A DNA stretch of 38,696 nucleotides from Perkinsus marinus ATCC 50983 (Eukaryota > Perkinsozoa > Perkinsida > Perkinsidae): contig NW_003209678.1 in assembly GCF_000006405.1 (NCBI RefSeq), positions 254,334 to 293,029 on the forward strand, given 5' to 3'. The position numbers and the translations under genes are program-made. Positions 1-10,590 of the stretch are shown here, one piece after another. Within the stretch, counting starts at the first letter, position 1. Each line of letters begins with the position of its first letter. Under the pieces are notes generated by a model, which made no database searches, had not been told where the DNA came from, and worked only from the letters and a program-made list of their open reading frames with translations.

Positions 1-46
1 GCATTGATCTTGATAACGGCGTTTCTAGTGCTTTCACGCCACCTAG

Positions 47-3000
47 GTATACGAGGCCCGTCCGGATGTCTCCCCAGGGGACATCCTGTTCAACCAAGAA
101 TGTAGCTGCACACATCAAAGGTATGCTCTCGTTAGAAGGCGTTTAACCGTCCAGCTTCAGATTGGAGAACTGTCTGCGTGCGCCACAGTTTGAGTACACC
201 GATACGAGAGCATCAGCGGTGGCAGGACAATCACAGCATTTGACCCCGGCTAGTGGATTACTACCATCTCGCATGGTAAGCTCGAATTAGGAGACAGCTG
301 CCTGGCTTGCTACGGCCCTGTTAATCAGTATTCACTACAAGACGGCTTGAGTGCACCGCTGGGAGTAGAACTACTACGACGAGAAGAATCAAATCGTCAT
401 GAGGTCGTGGTAAGTCATTTTATCATAGACATATAGTATGTGTTGGTGTGATGTGCAAATGTGCGTTACTTTCCGGGTTAAATAATATAACCATTGCTAT
501 GAACATACGATGATACCCTTTCGAGACTATGATAGCGACAAGTTGTTCTCTGTCATTAATCCCGGAATAGAAAACGCACACTCTTTAGCATATCAAACCT
601 ACACGCACTCTATGTCATGCACAGCGGTGATGTTGGTTCCTCATGGCACATAGTGTTCATCTCAGCTTTTCGAGCATAGCTGGCTCCAGCTTCCATCTGA
701 TGCATGGCCAGAGACCCGAACGGCTGCTACTGAACACTCCAGTGAGTTCCTGCTACTATTGTTACCCATTACATGAGAAGCGTCGAATTTCCTTTGAAAA
801 ACTTGAGAACCTTGCCATTTGACGAGTTGTTATGTCAATCGGGGTAAGAAGATATACGACTCGATACGTGAGAAAGGCGTCTTAAAGTGCTATCGATTCT
901 GTGCGTGTCGTCATGAGCTCCACGATGTGTATCTGATACACATCTCGCCGTATAAAGGTACGTGGAATCATTCGGCGGGAAAAAGCGGGAAAATTGCAAT
1001 TTCCCGCCCTCTCCCGTTCCCGCTAGAGAAAAAAATTTTTCTCCCGCTTCCGTTCCCCCTTCCGTTTTTCGCTGCCAGATAGCTGTTTCGTTGAAGTAGC
1101 TAGTGAAGTTCTTGTAGAAGTCTACCCTAGTTGAAGCTCAAACGTGTGAATAGGTGTGCATATTGTTATGATACATAATACGCTACGCCGAAATGATCAC
1201 ATTCGTAGTATTCACTGAAATAACTGAGCGAGCGATGTTGTTTCTCCTCGACCAGTTTGTTGCGATTCGCGCGAAGCTTACCTTGGGAACAGCCCTCGGA
1301 TATCTGATTTGGCCTCAGCTGGCTGCCGAATTGCTTCTTCGGAAAAGTAGGATCACTCGTGATGCGGCGTTCGATCGTGAATGTCTTTAGTATGCAAGTA
1401 TCGAACAAATGGGTTCTCGTGAATGATTCCTTCTGCGACGTTACTGCCCAGTACAAGGCTCTGCTGCTATCTAGTAAGCTTGTCGATATTCCGCAAGTCA
1501 CATATTTATCAACCATACGGACATTCAAGGCAATGGTTAATCGAATCTAGAGATTCTATCTACAATCGTACCCTCAAAATGGATAGCTAGTATCAAGCTG
1601 GAGTCGATAGTTGTGCACTCTGTACAACTACAGTACTCGAGCGCACATGACCCTGATGCCCGAGGTTCGTTTGTGCCCACGCTGAGCATGCGTGCGTCGA
1701 GTCGTGATCACAGATTCCGACAATTCTGTTTGTGTCCCTTGTATCATCGAACGTATGTTATCTCACCGATGGACTCCTCAAGTGTGAGAGCAGTAGACAA
1801 TACACTGAGATGCAGTGCTTCTCTGCTACTGGTGGCGATGAGGGAACTCAAGGCAATGGTTAATGGAATGCTCGTCCTCACACTGAGCATCCGTACTTCG
1901 GGTCATGATTATAGATTCCGACAATCCCGTTTGGGTCTTTTGTATCATCCTGGTGATCAAACATATATATCATCTTCCCAGCCAACTTCTCACGTGTGGA
2001 TATAGTAGGCAATAGACTGAGAAGCAGCCTGGTAGTCATTAGAACACTCACGTCAATGGTTACTGCAATCTAGAGATCCTATCAACAATCATACTTATGA
2101 AATGATCAACTTTCTTCAACAGACTAAGTGAGCTTGATCGATCTGCATCTACATCAGATGCACACGGTATGATACTTCTAACCAACGCTTCCGCTCCCTC
2201 TATGAAGGACTACGACGTAAGACTTGTAACAAATCATGTCTTGAAGCACGCCTTGCATAGGTGTATGCGTTTCCCGCTGAAGTCTCACTAATGACGATGC
2301 CGTTGGTATGTCCTCGAGACGGGAATCACTATGCATGTGGAAAATTAGTTGTGTAGACTTTTCAAAATTTTCTGGAGAATCAATTACTAGTATATTCGTA
2401 TCACACTGCTGAGTATTATCGATTTTATTCTGAATGCGTCGTGGCTTGTGAAAGTCAAAATTTTGTCAACAGCGGCTCCTACGCTTACACTTATAATACT
2501 GTGTGTATCTTTTTGATATGCAGAGGATATGCTAATTCCGATGCAACTTATCTCGAAAGGCTACTTTTATCACATCATTTGTTCATAGCAGTGTTTACAT
2601 CGCTTCTGCGATATATTTCACATCGATACTTGACAATCTTGGAAAATACCACATATTCGCATATCAAATTAAAAAAATTTGGTAGTGGCTCTTTCTGCAG
2701 CTTGTGATCGATTCAAAGAGTGCTATAGCTATGGAATTGTTGGAGAAGTTCAAGTTGGGAAAGACAGTGTGGGTGAAGCGCTTACAAACGGGAAGGACGT
2801 CGTTTTTTTCACGCGAATTCACATACCGCAAACGCCTATTTGTCTCTCGAGAGGATTATCGCATTTGTAGACTGGACCATTAGTTATGTTGGCCCGGAAA
2901 ACAGCGTTGGAGTAGGAATATATGTTCCCTTTCCTTAGCTGAGCTCAGGAGTGAACATAGTGTTGGAGGAATATATGTTCGCTCTCCTTAGCTGAGCGCA

Positions 3001-6000
3001 GAAGCTTTCTGACTAGCTCTAACAGTTGCGGTAGAGGAACCAACGGGGATCTCCTCAAAATTTCCTGAAAATCTCCTCGAAATTTCCTTGAAATTTCTAT
3101 ATTGTCACGAGTACATGTAGTTTATCATGTGAATACTTTCCCAGGAGGATCTCAGTGAAAACTGTCGCTTTACACTACTCGAGATTATCAACACTGATAC
3201 TAATGATACTCGAACCCTTCAGAACTCTTGCTATTGACCCGCTTCCATACATGTGCTCATGACACTTGTCGCTGGATGAAAAAACAAGTTGTTGCTCAGG
3301 CAACTCACAGATGAGGCGATTCTTGGAGTCACCCCTGGTCTGGCGACAGTGTATTCGGTTGAAGCAGGGCTACGTGTTCACGATACTGGGAAGGGAATTG
3401 ATCAGAATGGGAGTGTCGCGCATTACAAGAACTTATTCGACGCTGATCCGGGCGGAGGTCTTGTCATTTGGATGGAACATAGTGAGATATATGTTGCCAG
3501 AGTTCCTTCGCTGATCATAGGAGTTTGCATACGAATCCTGGTGGAATTTCACAGGAGCCAAGAAGAATTTCTCAAGATTTCCTTCGAAATTTTCCTATTA
3601 TCACCAACATTTGTAGTTGACCATAGCATCTCAGTGATGCTGTTCGTGGATTCCTAAGACCAGCCTGACTCGACAACTTGTGATTTCCTATTGATATCGA
3701 TGAGCTTTAGTATGCTAGTGTCCTCACGATTCGGGTTTATCATGCCTATCACTAGAAGCAGTAGCAACATCAGAGTCATGTTTCTGTGTTGGAACGCATG
3801 AAAGTGTTATTCCACACCGCCTTTGGCAGGTGATTCGAGGCCATTTCTGTTTGTTTGCATTCGTGACGAGAGCGACCCTCAGCGACCTGATGGGCGAATT
3901 CATATATATGATACGACTGATCCTATGCGCGATGTTAGATTTGTAAGCACAGTGCGTCTCAATTTGATGAGTACATGTGTGTGTTATATTCCGAGAGTAA
4001 CGAAAATCGATATAAAAGGCATAATGTAAACTTTGCTATGAATATGTGATGAAAGTAACCTTTCGAGACTATGATAGCGACAAGTTGTTCACTATCATTA
4101 GTCCCGGAATAGAAAACGTACATTACTCACATTTTCTTCTCGAATAAGGCAAGTGCTGTACTTTCCCATCGTATTCTCTGCCGAATAGTGCTGAGCAGTC
4201 TTCTAAAATCTGTTCTTTTTGTCAGGTATACACCGTCACTGGTGATTTGAAGTGTAGAAAGAACGACTTCCATGATGTGCATATCATTGATAACAAAGTC
4301 ACTGACGCGCAATGCCCTGGTGAGTACAGTGTTGGAGTAGGAATATATGTTCACTTTCCTCAGCTGAGCTCAGGATTCAACACAGTGTTGGAATATACGT
4401 TCTCTTTTCTCTGTTGAGCTCAGGAGTGAACACAGTGTTAGAGTAGGAATATATGTTCACTTTCCTCAGCTGAGCTCAGGAGTGAACACAGTGTTGGAGT
4501 AGGAATATATGTTCACTTTCCTCAGCTGAGCTCAGGAGTGAACACAGTGTTGGAGTAGGAATATATGTTCACTTTCCTCAGCTGAGCTCAGGAGTGAACA
4601 CAGTATTGGAGTAGGAATATATGTTCACTTTCCTCAGCTGATCTCAGGAGTGAATACAGTGTTGGAGTAGGAATATATGTTCGCTTTCCTCAGCTGAGCT
4701 CAGGACTCAACACAGTGTTGGAATATACGTTCGATTTTCTCTGTTGAGCTTAGGGGCTTCCTCGCAGTAGTTTGTCTGAGGATTTGGGTAGAAGTTTTCA
4801 GAAACTTGAAAGATTTTCCTGAAATTCCCTCAGACTCTTCACGTGTAGTCAATTATTCACTTATCTCCCCCCCACCTTAGTGGTTTCATTCAATTGCGAC
4901 AATACTTGTATTTTTTCAGGAAAAGATGATTCGCAAATGTATATTACTACTGTTCTTGATCCGCTCGACAAGAATAGGATTCGCTACTATGACACCACTG
5001 ATATACGAAGTAGGTTATCATCGAGAATTTAGACTTGTTAATTTGCTCATGAAAAATGAAACCAATTTTCGTAGTGAAACTGAGCGAACCCTCAGTGTTT
5101 CCGTCTAGGTTGGAAGATGGTTCACGAGATCCACGCTGACTGGGAGTATGCAACAGATGGACTTGGCAACGTTCGGTAAGGGGAAACGAGCACCTTTGGC
5201 TAGACATGTCCATGATATCGATCGAACCCTTTTTCTGTGAAGTTTTGGTGCTCAACTGTTACGGAAAAATGCGAGGTTGATAAGCTTGATACTATAAGTG
5301 GTCGAAAAATCTGGGGAGGCATTGGAAGAATGAGGTCGTCAGAGATACGACACGAAGTGGATGAAGTGTCTTATACAGTGTGTGCAATTGTGATATGCAA
5401 ATGTGGAGAATGTGCCTCTTTCGTTCGAGATTAATAATAGTGCACAACTTGTCGCTATCATAGTCTCGAAAGGTTACTTTTATCACATCACATGTTCATA
5501 GCAATGTTTATTCGAATCGAAAGAAAACAGAAACTCGAACAGAAATCAGAAACCATATCGGATGTGGTTTCTGATTTTGGAGCGAGAATTTCTGTATTCT
5601 CACCTTTCTATTGAATCTGTTCGCTTATCGTTATTGTACTGCAATCGCATCTGCTCCTTCTTGTCAGCTATACCGTGGACGGCTCCTGGCATGTCGTGAC
5701 ATGGCACTGTGATTCTCGGTGAGTGCATCTCACTTCTCTTGAGCTCATTAACACCTGTGACAGCTGGTGTGGTGACAACTACGGCGAGAAGCTCTACTGG
5801 TTGCCTCCACATTGCTCGTCCTGGTCCGGTCCGAGCAGTCCGTTTGTCACTAACATACCAATTTCTCGGGGGAGTTTTGCTAAGGTGAAGCCTCTATTAC
5901 AGGGATTGTCTCTAATAGAAGTTTTAATGGATTACATTTGCAAAGATGATTTCGGTCTGGAAAGATATTCCTCCGCGTTCCTCAGCTGAGCTCAGAAGTT

Positions 6001-6330
6001 TTCTCATTAAGTATGCAATGGTAGAAGTGTACGAAAACCAACAAGAAGTTTTCTCAGAATTTTTGTATTGTCACCAACACATGCAGTTGATGGTGTACAT
6101 ATTTCCCGCATTGCATAAGATATAGCATGAACAATTTCAGCTAGTGGAGTTCACTCTCTCTTTCCACAGTATCATCTCCTCCCTTCAGGACATCGCATGC
6201 TCGGTGTCAGGCATCTGCGCCGTGTCGATGACTTTTGATGGAGTTGCATTAGGTGAGCCCCTTGGACGGACCTTCTTGGGTTATTGACTATATTTTGATA
6301 CTCTTTGCACCGTCTAGGTATTTACATTAG
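47..6330 (+). CDS. Gene 1 (3' part): LVIVD-like beta-propeller protein, exons 14-29, with a nonsense codon
   Basis: This is the 3' half of the array gene; its 5' exons lie before the window. Exons: 47-120, 161-275, 329-409, 666-741, 808-957, 1319-1346, 1391-1473, 2701-2827, 3300-3481, 3830-3942, 4226-4319, 4920-5009, 5109-5175, 5764-5884, 6170-6252, 6318-6330. Every junction keeps phase. All introns are GT-AG except the one after 2827, which would be GC-AG. Strand-like motifs recur, such as RIHIYDTTD (exon 23), DVHIID (exon 24) and RIRYYDTTD (exon 25), close to LVIVD propeller repeats. Against gene 2, exon 25 differs only by silent changes, and exons 16 and 22 mostly so. Exon 28 has TGA at 6236-6238 where gene 2 has CGA, so this copy would lose its last eight residues. 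Biochemical function is not known. Confidence 0.7.
410..665 (+). repeat. Palindromic intron element R1 (copy in intron 16 of gene 1)
   Basis: About 478-562 holds a repeat with the core CTTTCGAGACTATGATAGCG followed by ACAAGTTGT and a CTATCAT-type (here CTGTCAT) return arm, so the RNA or DNA can fold. Further + copies lie near 4031-4121, 20880-20930 (partial), 26030-26125, 29862-29952 and 37760-37850. The reverse orientation occurs near 2519-2606, 5400-5505, 23437-23560, 24690-24775, 28068-28150, 31300-31400, 35150-35275 and 36420-36500. All except the partial copy at 20880 fall inside introns of the array gene. Confidence 0.75.
2910..3010 (+). repeat. 56-bp minisatellite, two units, in intron 21 of gene 1
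   Basis: Two degenerate units with TTTCCTTAGCTGAGCTCAGG and CTCCTTAGCTGAGCGCAGA. It is followed by an AT-rich repeat of the form CCTCGAAATTTCC...TATTGTCAC that recurs in other introns (near 3560-3620, 4770-4850, 6040-6110, 25220-25290). Confidence 0.8.
4325..4755 (+). repeat. 56-bp minisatellite array in intron 24 of gene 1 (about 8 units)
   Basis: Units carry GTGTTGGAGTAGGAATATAT, then a pyrimidine run with TTTCCTCAG, then the perfect palindrome CTGAGCTCAG and GGAGTGAACACA. Some units are shortened (GGAATATACG variants), and the shortened type recurs at the same places in both paralogs. Each full unit contains a good 3' splice-site-like sequence. Confidence 0.9.
5400..5505 (-). repeat. R1 element, reverse orientation, in intron 26 of gene 1
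   Basis: Reverse-complement copy of R1: GTTCGAGATTAATAATAGTG, then the ACAACTTGT core, then CGAAAGGTTACTTTTATCAC. The homologous intron of gene 2 carries it at about 31300-31400. The surrounding intron (5176-5763) shows no convincing exon; an open frame across 5237-5434 changes mostly non-silently between copies and is not supported. Confidence 0.7.
5544..5576. repeat. Perfect 12-bp inverted repeat present only in gene 1 intron 26
   Basis: AATCAGAAACCA and TGGTTTCTGATT flank a 9-nt loop. The gene 2 copy (about 31435-31460) has only the right arm, so the left arm is a recent inverted duplication. Confidence 0.8.
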
Positions 6331-6754
6331 TCCACACACGATTGCTCCAAAGTGTGTCGTCACTCGTTTAGAGCGTACTCATCTTTCTCCTGTCGCTGCC
6401 TTTTTTATCCTTTTTATTTCTCCCTTCCGTCCGTCCCTATACGGATCGTGTTTGGTTGTTATTGCATCATTCGAGCACCAGTATTATAATATCAAATATA
6501 ATTATAAATGTTATAGATGATCTAAGTGTCATGTGAACTGTATTGAACTTTCAACCGTTGCTTGATCCTTCATGTGAAAACGCGATATGAAATGAATTGA
6601 AAACAATCTACAAAATAGCGCGATAAGTCAGCCCATATCGCGAGAGATGCGTAGTACTTTCCATGTTTCACGCACACAATAATACATTACAAGTGTTATT
6701 TGCGTTATTCACCCCTTTTAGTTTTTTTGCGAATTCAAGTGTAAAATATGTTTT
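6331..6754 (+). other. 3' flank of gene 1 with palindromic MITE-like repeat
   Basis: Conserved with 32218-32640 after gene 2, so it probably holds the 3' UTR and terminator; an AT-rich run lies at 6480-6520. At about 6572-6645 CGCGATATG pairs with CATATCGCG, giving a MITE-like inverted repeat. A related version occurs at 10066-10160 and 21340-21440, inside the 0.75-kb direct repeats. No gene is seen here. Confidence 0.55.
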
Positions 6755-7122
6755 CACTGGTGTTGTCCATATCACGGGTGAAGCTCTCTCAATTCAATAT
6801 AGTATCGTAATCACTCGATATTATCTCGTCAGCCCTACTTCGGGTGAATGCCTCTGTCTCAGTCGACTCTAATAACAATAGCAATTAGTTCGGCTTGCTG
6901 GCAACACTAAAACAGGAGTCATCTTACTTGGATGAGCTCCGGAGGTGGGGTTCAACTATCGCAGTCTTGGAAAATATTTTGCCTTCTCCATAAAAAGTTC
7001 ATACACGAACCGAAGTGGAATCCTATGAAAAGCAGCGATAATTTCCCAAAAATTTCCTCATAATTTTTATACTAGCGCCTCCCACACGAAGTTTACAGTG
7101 TGCATATTTTCTCATGCTAAAC

Positions 7123-7282
7123 CCTGGTCGGGGTCTTCCCAAGCTGGTCGGTGGGCATGCAGATGGATAGTCTTCGTGTCACGAAGTTCGTGATGGGAGC
7201 TTCTGGCCTCTGAATCGGACTCTGCGAGCGCGGGAAAATATATACATTGCCATCTACGTGTGTTAATGATGACAAGAAAATC
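7123..7282 (-). pseudogene. Possible inverted propeller-type exon remnant
   Basis: On the - strand, TTTTTTCCAG at 7292-7283 could be an acceptor. It is followed by about 53 open codons (DFLVIINTRRWQCIYF and on), ending near CAGG|GTTTAG. The alternating hydrophobic pattern is like the array exons, and the inverted minisatellite lies beside it. I could not match it to a particular exon, so it may be a diverged paralog piece or chance. Confidence 0.3.
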
Positions 7283-7348
7283 CTGGAAAAAATGGTTTAT
7301 GTGCACTTCTGCTACTCCAAATCGGGTGCGAATTGAGTCAGGAAACTC

Positions 7349-7502
7349 CCGAGCTCAGCTAAGGAGAGCAAATATATATTCCAACACTGTGCTCACTCCT
7401 GAGCTCAGCTGAGAAAAGCAAGCATATATTCCTACTCCAACACTGTGTTCACTCCTGAGCTCAGCTGAAGAAAGCAAGCATATATTCCTACTCCAACACT
7501 GT
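7349..7502 (-). repeat. 56-bp minisatellite in reverse orientation (about 3 units)
   Basis: Reverse complement of the intron minisatellite (CTCACTCCTGAGCTCAGCTG on the + strand), lying outside the current genes in the 14.9-kb insert. It probably marks an inverted piece of an array gene intron. Confidence 0.85.
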
Positions 7503-7879
7503 GAACCTCCAGTACAATGAGTGCTATTGTCGATTTCTGGTCAGTTGCGAGATACAAGTTTGCTGGACGATCCCGACAACGGAGGGAAAAGAGGATCTCG
7601 GCATACATAAGTGAGCCGCAAAGGGAACGCTAGACGAGCATGACATAAAGAATGATATCGGCTGGGATGCACATCAGTTTGGCAACAGTGAGATAACGAA
7701 ACAAGCTAAACCCGGTGTATCCTCACTGTCCTCTGTCGTTCGTGGATGGTTCGGGTATCGGCGCCAAGATTCCGAACTTATCTCTTGGTGCACGGACCCG
7801 CCTACATGATCATTCGTACTCTGTGATGGATATCATGGTTTCAACTCTCGATGCCTTCCACGTTGTTGACTATTTTTAG

Positions 7880-9541
7880 GCCATATCGCGGAAGGGAGGT
7901 AGTGTCGACAATCCCGAAGAATTACACGAGATCCTCTCTCGGGCAGCGGAGGCATGTAGGACAGCCCTGAGTGACTACCTGGGTGTCACCCCAACGAAAG
8001 CTACTTCTGGTGCCGACTACTATGATGAGCTATTCTCGGCGTTACTATCTGCATCGCATGATCCTGATGTTACGCTTCGATCGGCCATTTTAGATCCCGC
8101 AGGTCTTCCAGCGGGCATATTGCATGACATCCCTCGTTCGGGTTGCTTTCCCCCTTACGCCCCGAAGCTTAATAAAATTAGACAACGCGAGCCCGAGGAG
8201 GTAGCGGATGCTTTTGACTCGCACTACAAGAGCGTGGATGAGGCTGGCCTCCGCCTATGGGAAATCGTTCGCAGGGATATCCGCTTGGGTCATATGGTTG
8301 ATGACCTCAACTCGATGTCTCAGAGGATATAGGAAATCGTACATTCGTGAAGTGTGCTATTATAGCGAAGTCAACTACTTCTCGTCATGTGGATCTAGCT
8401 GATCCGGCAGTCTCGATACGAGTGGTAGAAGACTATCGAGAGAATGTGGTTAACAGACGATGCGTTGACGATAATCTTCTTCATGAGCCCCCCTACTCCC
8501 CCAGCTGAGCGATTACACGCAGGTATTGCACGAAATCGAGAAGTTGGAAGCACAAACGGGTGAAGAGTGGGGAATGTTCTGTCTTGATTATTCTGGAGCG
8601 TTTAGAAATCTCCCTATTCGCCCCGACGAGTCTCGCTTCCTTTCTATTATTTGCGAGCGCCCCGACGGTAAGCCGCTAGCAGTGTCCCACCGGCGATATC
8701 CATTTGGGCCGCGATCAAGCCCCCTTTGATGGAGCCGATATGCGGGAAGCTATTCTTAAAGAATTTATCGCTGGCTGACAAGGGATTACTGCTCAGTTCC
8801 GACAATTTATGTGGATGATCTGACAATTTTTGCTCCTCGCCGATTGTTGAGCTTGCTGGGTGGGATTTACTCCCTCTTGGCAGTAACGCTCGGATTTCCC
8901 TTGAGTTACCCAAAGATGACGATAGGGAAGTCTCCGAATAGGATAATAGGGTTTACTATAAGTCTGTAGCACATGTTTGTACCTACCATCAGATCTTTCG
9001 AAATTCCTGAATTGCGTTGACCTACCGTCGAGCCAGTTGGGACCACTATTCAGAACGCCTATTTTCAGTTATTACTAAGTACAATCATAAGTCCTCATCC
9101 ATCACTGATGGACCATCAGCGTCTGTAGGTGTCCCGTACCTGAAAGCTTCTATTATAATAAAAGATATAGAAGAAGTGGTGGACTCAGGAATCCTCACAC
9201 TAAGAACCGCTCGGAAATTGAGAGGTCGTCTAGTTTGGTATTCTCAACTCATCCCCCATTTGCGTTCTCACACTGGGCCCTTGACAGCAGCCATTGTACA
9301 TATGGAAAAGTCTAATCGGAGGACAACCACTGTGGGATCCACTCTCCGTGCCGATCTTCTGCTATGGAGGGTTCGAACCTTTTCTGTAAAATATGTCATA
9401 GTACCTGCGTCAACAACGTCAACAGTCGTGCGTACATCTGATGCGTCCACTTTGGGAGTGTGTGGCTGGATCTCGGTATTACCAGAGCATAGCGGTCCCA
9501 ATGTATATTATTTCCAGCGGGAACTGAAAAGTTTTCAGTGA
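7880..9541 (+). pseudogene. Decayed reverse transcriptase-RNase H of a retroelement
   Basis: Coding traces run through several frames. 7880-8332 is open and ends in a conserved-looking N-terminal region. 8341-8508 holds IRVVEDYRENVVN. 8502-8729 holds LDYSGAFRNLPIRPDE and HRRYPFGPRSSP. In the same frame past two stops, YVDD lies at 8808-8819, the polymerase active site. 9017-9541 then has LRGRLVWYSQLIPHLRSH and TSDASTLGVCGW, as in the RNase H of DIRS-like retroelements. At least three frameshifts and two in-frame stops make it inactive. It could be the pol part of the element whose tyrosine recombinase remains at 19320-20065, but other DNA lies between. Not a virus gene of animals as far as can be seen. 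Confidence 0.75.
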
Positions 9542-9646
9542 AAACCCTCCCGCAATCTCTGCTAGATCTACTCCTGAGTGATCCACCCCTAGCTAAGCCG
9601 GATGATATGGTTGCATTGAAGTTGCTTGCAGGTTGTATCTGTTTAT

Positions 9647-10234
9647 GTACTAAGCACTGCACTCATTAAGCTCCGATCAAAACCGAGAAAATTATTTTCG
9701 GCTTCTTCTCACTCTGTGAACATCATCATTATATCGATCTGCCCTGGCCGATCGTTATATCTAGCGTGGTAAGTTGCCCATTGGCCCTAGCAGTACCATG
9801 AAGCAGCGAAACGATGCGACGATCCATTGAAAGCTTGAAATATCTGGCTATTGTTGTCGTTAGTGTTGTTGTGACAACACGTGTAAGTTACACGGTGTAA
9901 CTAACAGTTGGTTACAACAATGTTGTCGCTGTTGCGAATCGCCAGCGCATTCTGTCACTTCACGGAAGGTTTCAAGGCTCCCTGCAGTGCAGGACCTGCA
10001 CACAACCTTCACTTCACGCACAACAACCTGCCAATGTGGTCATCCTTCTCATTTGAAAAACGTGATATGAAGTGAATTGAAAAAATCGGCGAATTACATC
10101 GGATAAATCATCCCATTTCACGTGAAAGACATCACGTATTTTACACGTTATCCACTGACCACATGCGTACTTCGCGAAGTGGAAAGTTGAAAGTTCCATT
10201 TTGTGTGTGGAACTCCGCTCGGCATCTTGTGCGG
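9647..10234 (+). repeat. Left 0.75-kb direct repeat, first part
   Basis: Matches 20941-21513 almost base for base. The repeat is broken after GCATCTTGTGCGG by the 4.94-kb insertion and resumes at 15172. The left copy also carries a small extra segment near 9880-9900. The two copies could be long terminal repeats of a lost element, although TG...CA ends are only approximate and no target duplication is evident. Confidence 0.85.
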
Positions 10235-10330
10235 AAGCTGGGGGTTACTTTTCCTTTTACTTTTTAAAAATTTTTTTCAAACGGGGGTAAGGGGGGTATT
10301 TCTGGCACAAAATGTGTAAATATTTAAAGT

Positions 10331-10490
10331 AACACTAATTAACTATAACTAACACTAACTAACACTAACTAACACTAACTAACACTAACTAACTTTAATT
10401 AACACTAACTAACACTAACTAACTTTAATTAACACTAACTAACACTAACTAACTTTAATTAATATTAATTCATTTTAATTAACACTAGTC
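10331..10490 (+). repeat. 10-bp satellite (AACACTAACT)n near the transposon end
   Basis: Runs of AACACTAACT alternate with AACTTTAATT variants over 160 bp. It is AT-rich and not a standard telomere repeat. It lies about 95 bp inside the left transposon border and may be a subterminal repeat block. Confidence 0.9.
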
Positions 10491-10590
10491 TAAACTCAAC
10501 ACGTGCACAAATAAGTTTTTAACAATCTAAACAACTGAATAATGTACCGGAAAAAGAAACCTAATAAACCATTAACAATGAAGAAGTGGC

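Noticed and set aside
1166-1528. Long - strand open frame repeated in all three units (also 26715-27077 and 38414-38656)
   Set aside because: It overlaps exons 19 and 20 of the + strand gene and the intron between them, and copies differ at positions that change its residues. It is a shadow kept open by the close similarity of the copies.
5237-5434. Cys-containing open frame after exon 26, repeated at 31134-31331
   Set aside because: Most differences between the copies change residues, it has no fitting splice phase, and it runs into an R1 element. Treated as intron.
10331-10490. Telomere or internal telomeric tract
   Set aside because: The unit AACACTAACT differs from known TTTAGGG/TTAGGG types and lies at a transposon end.
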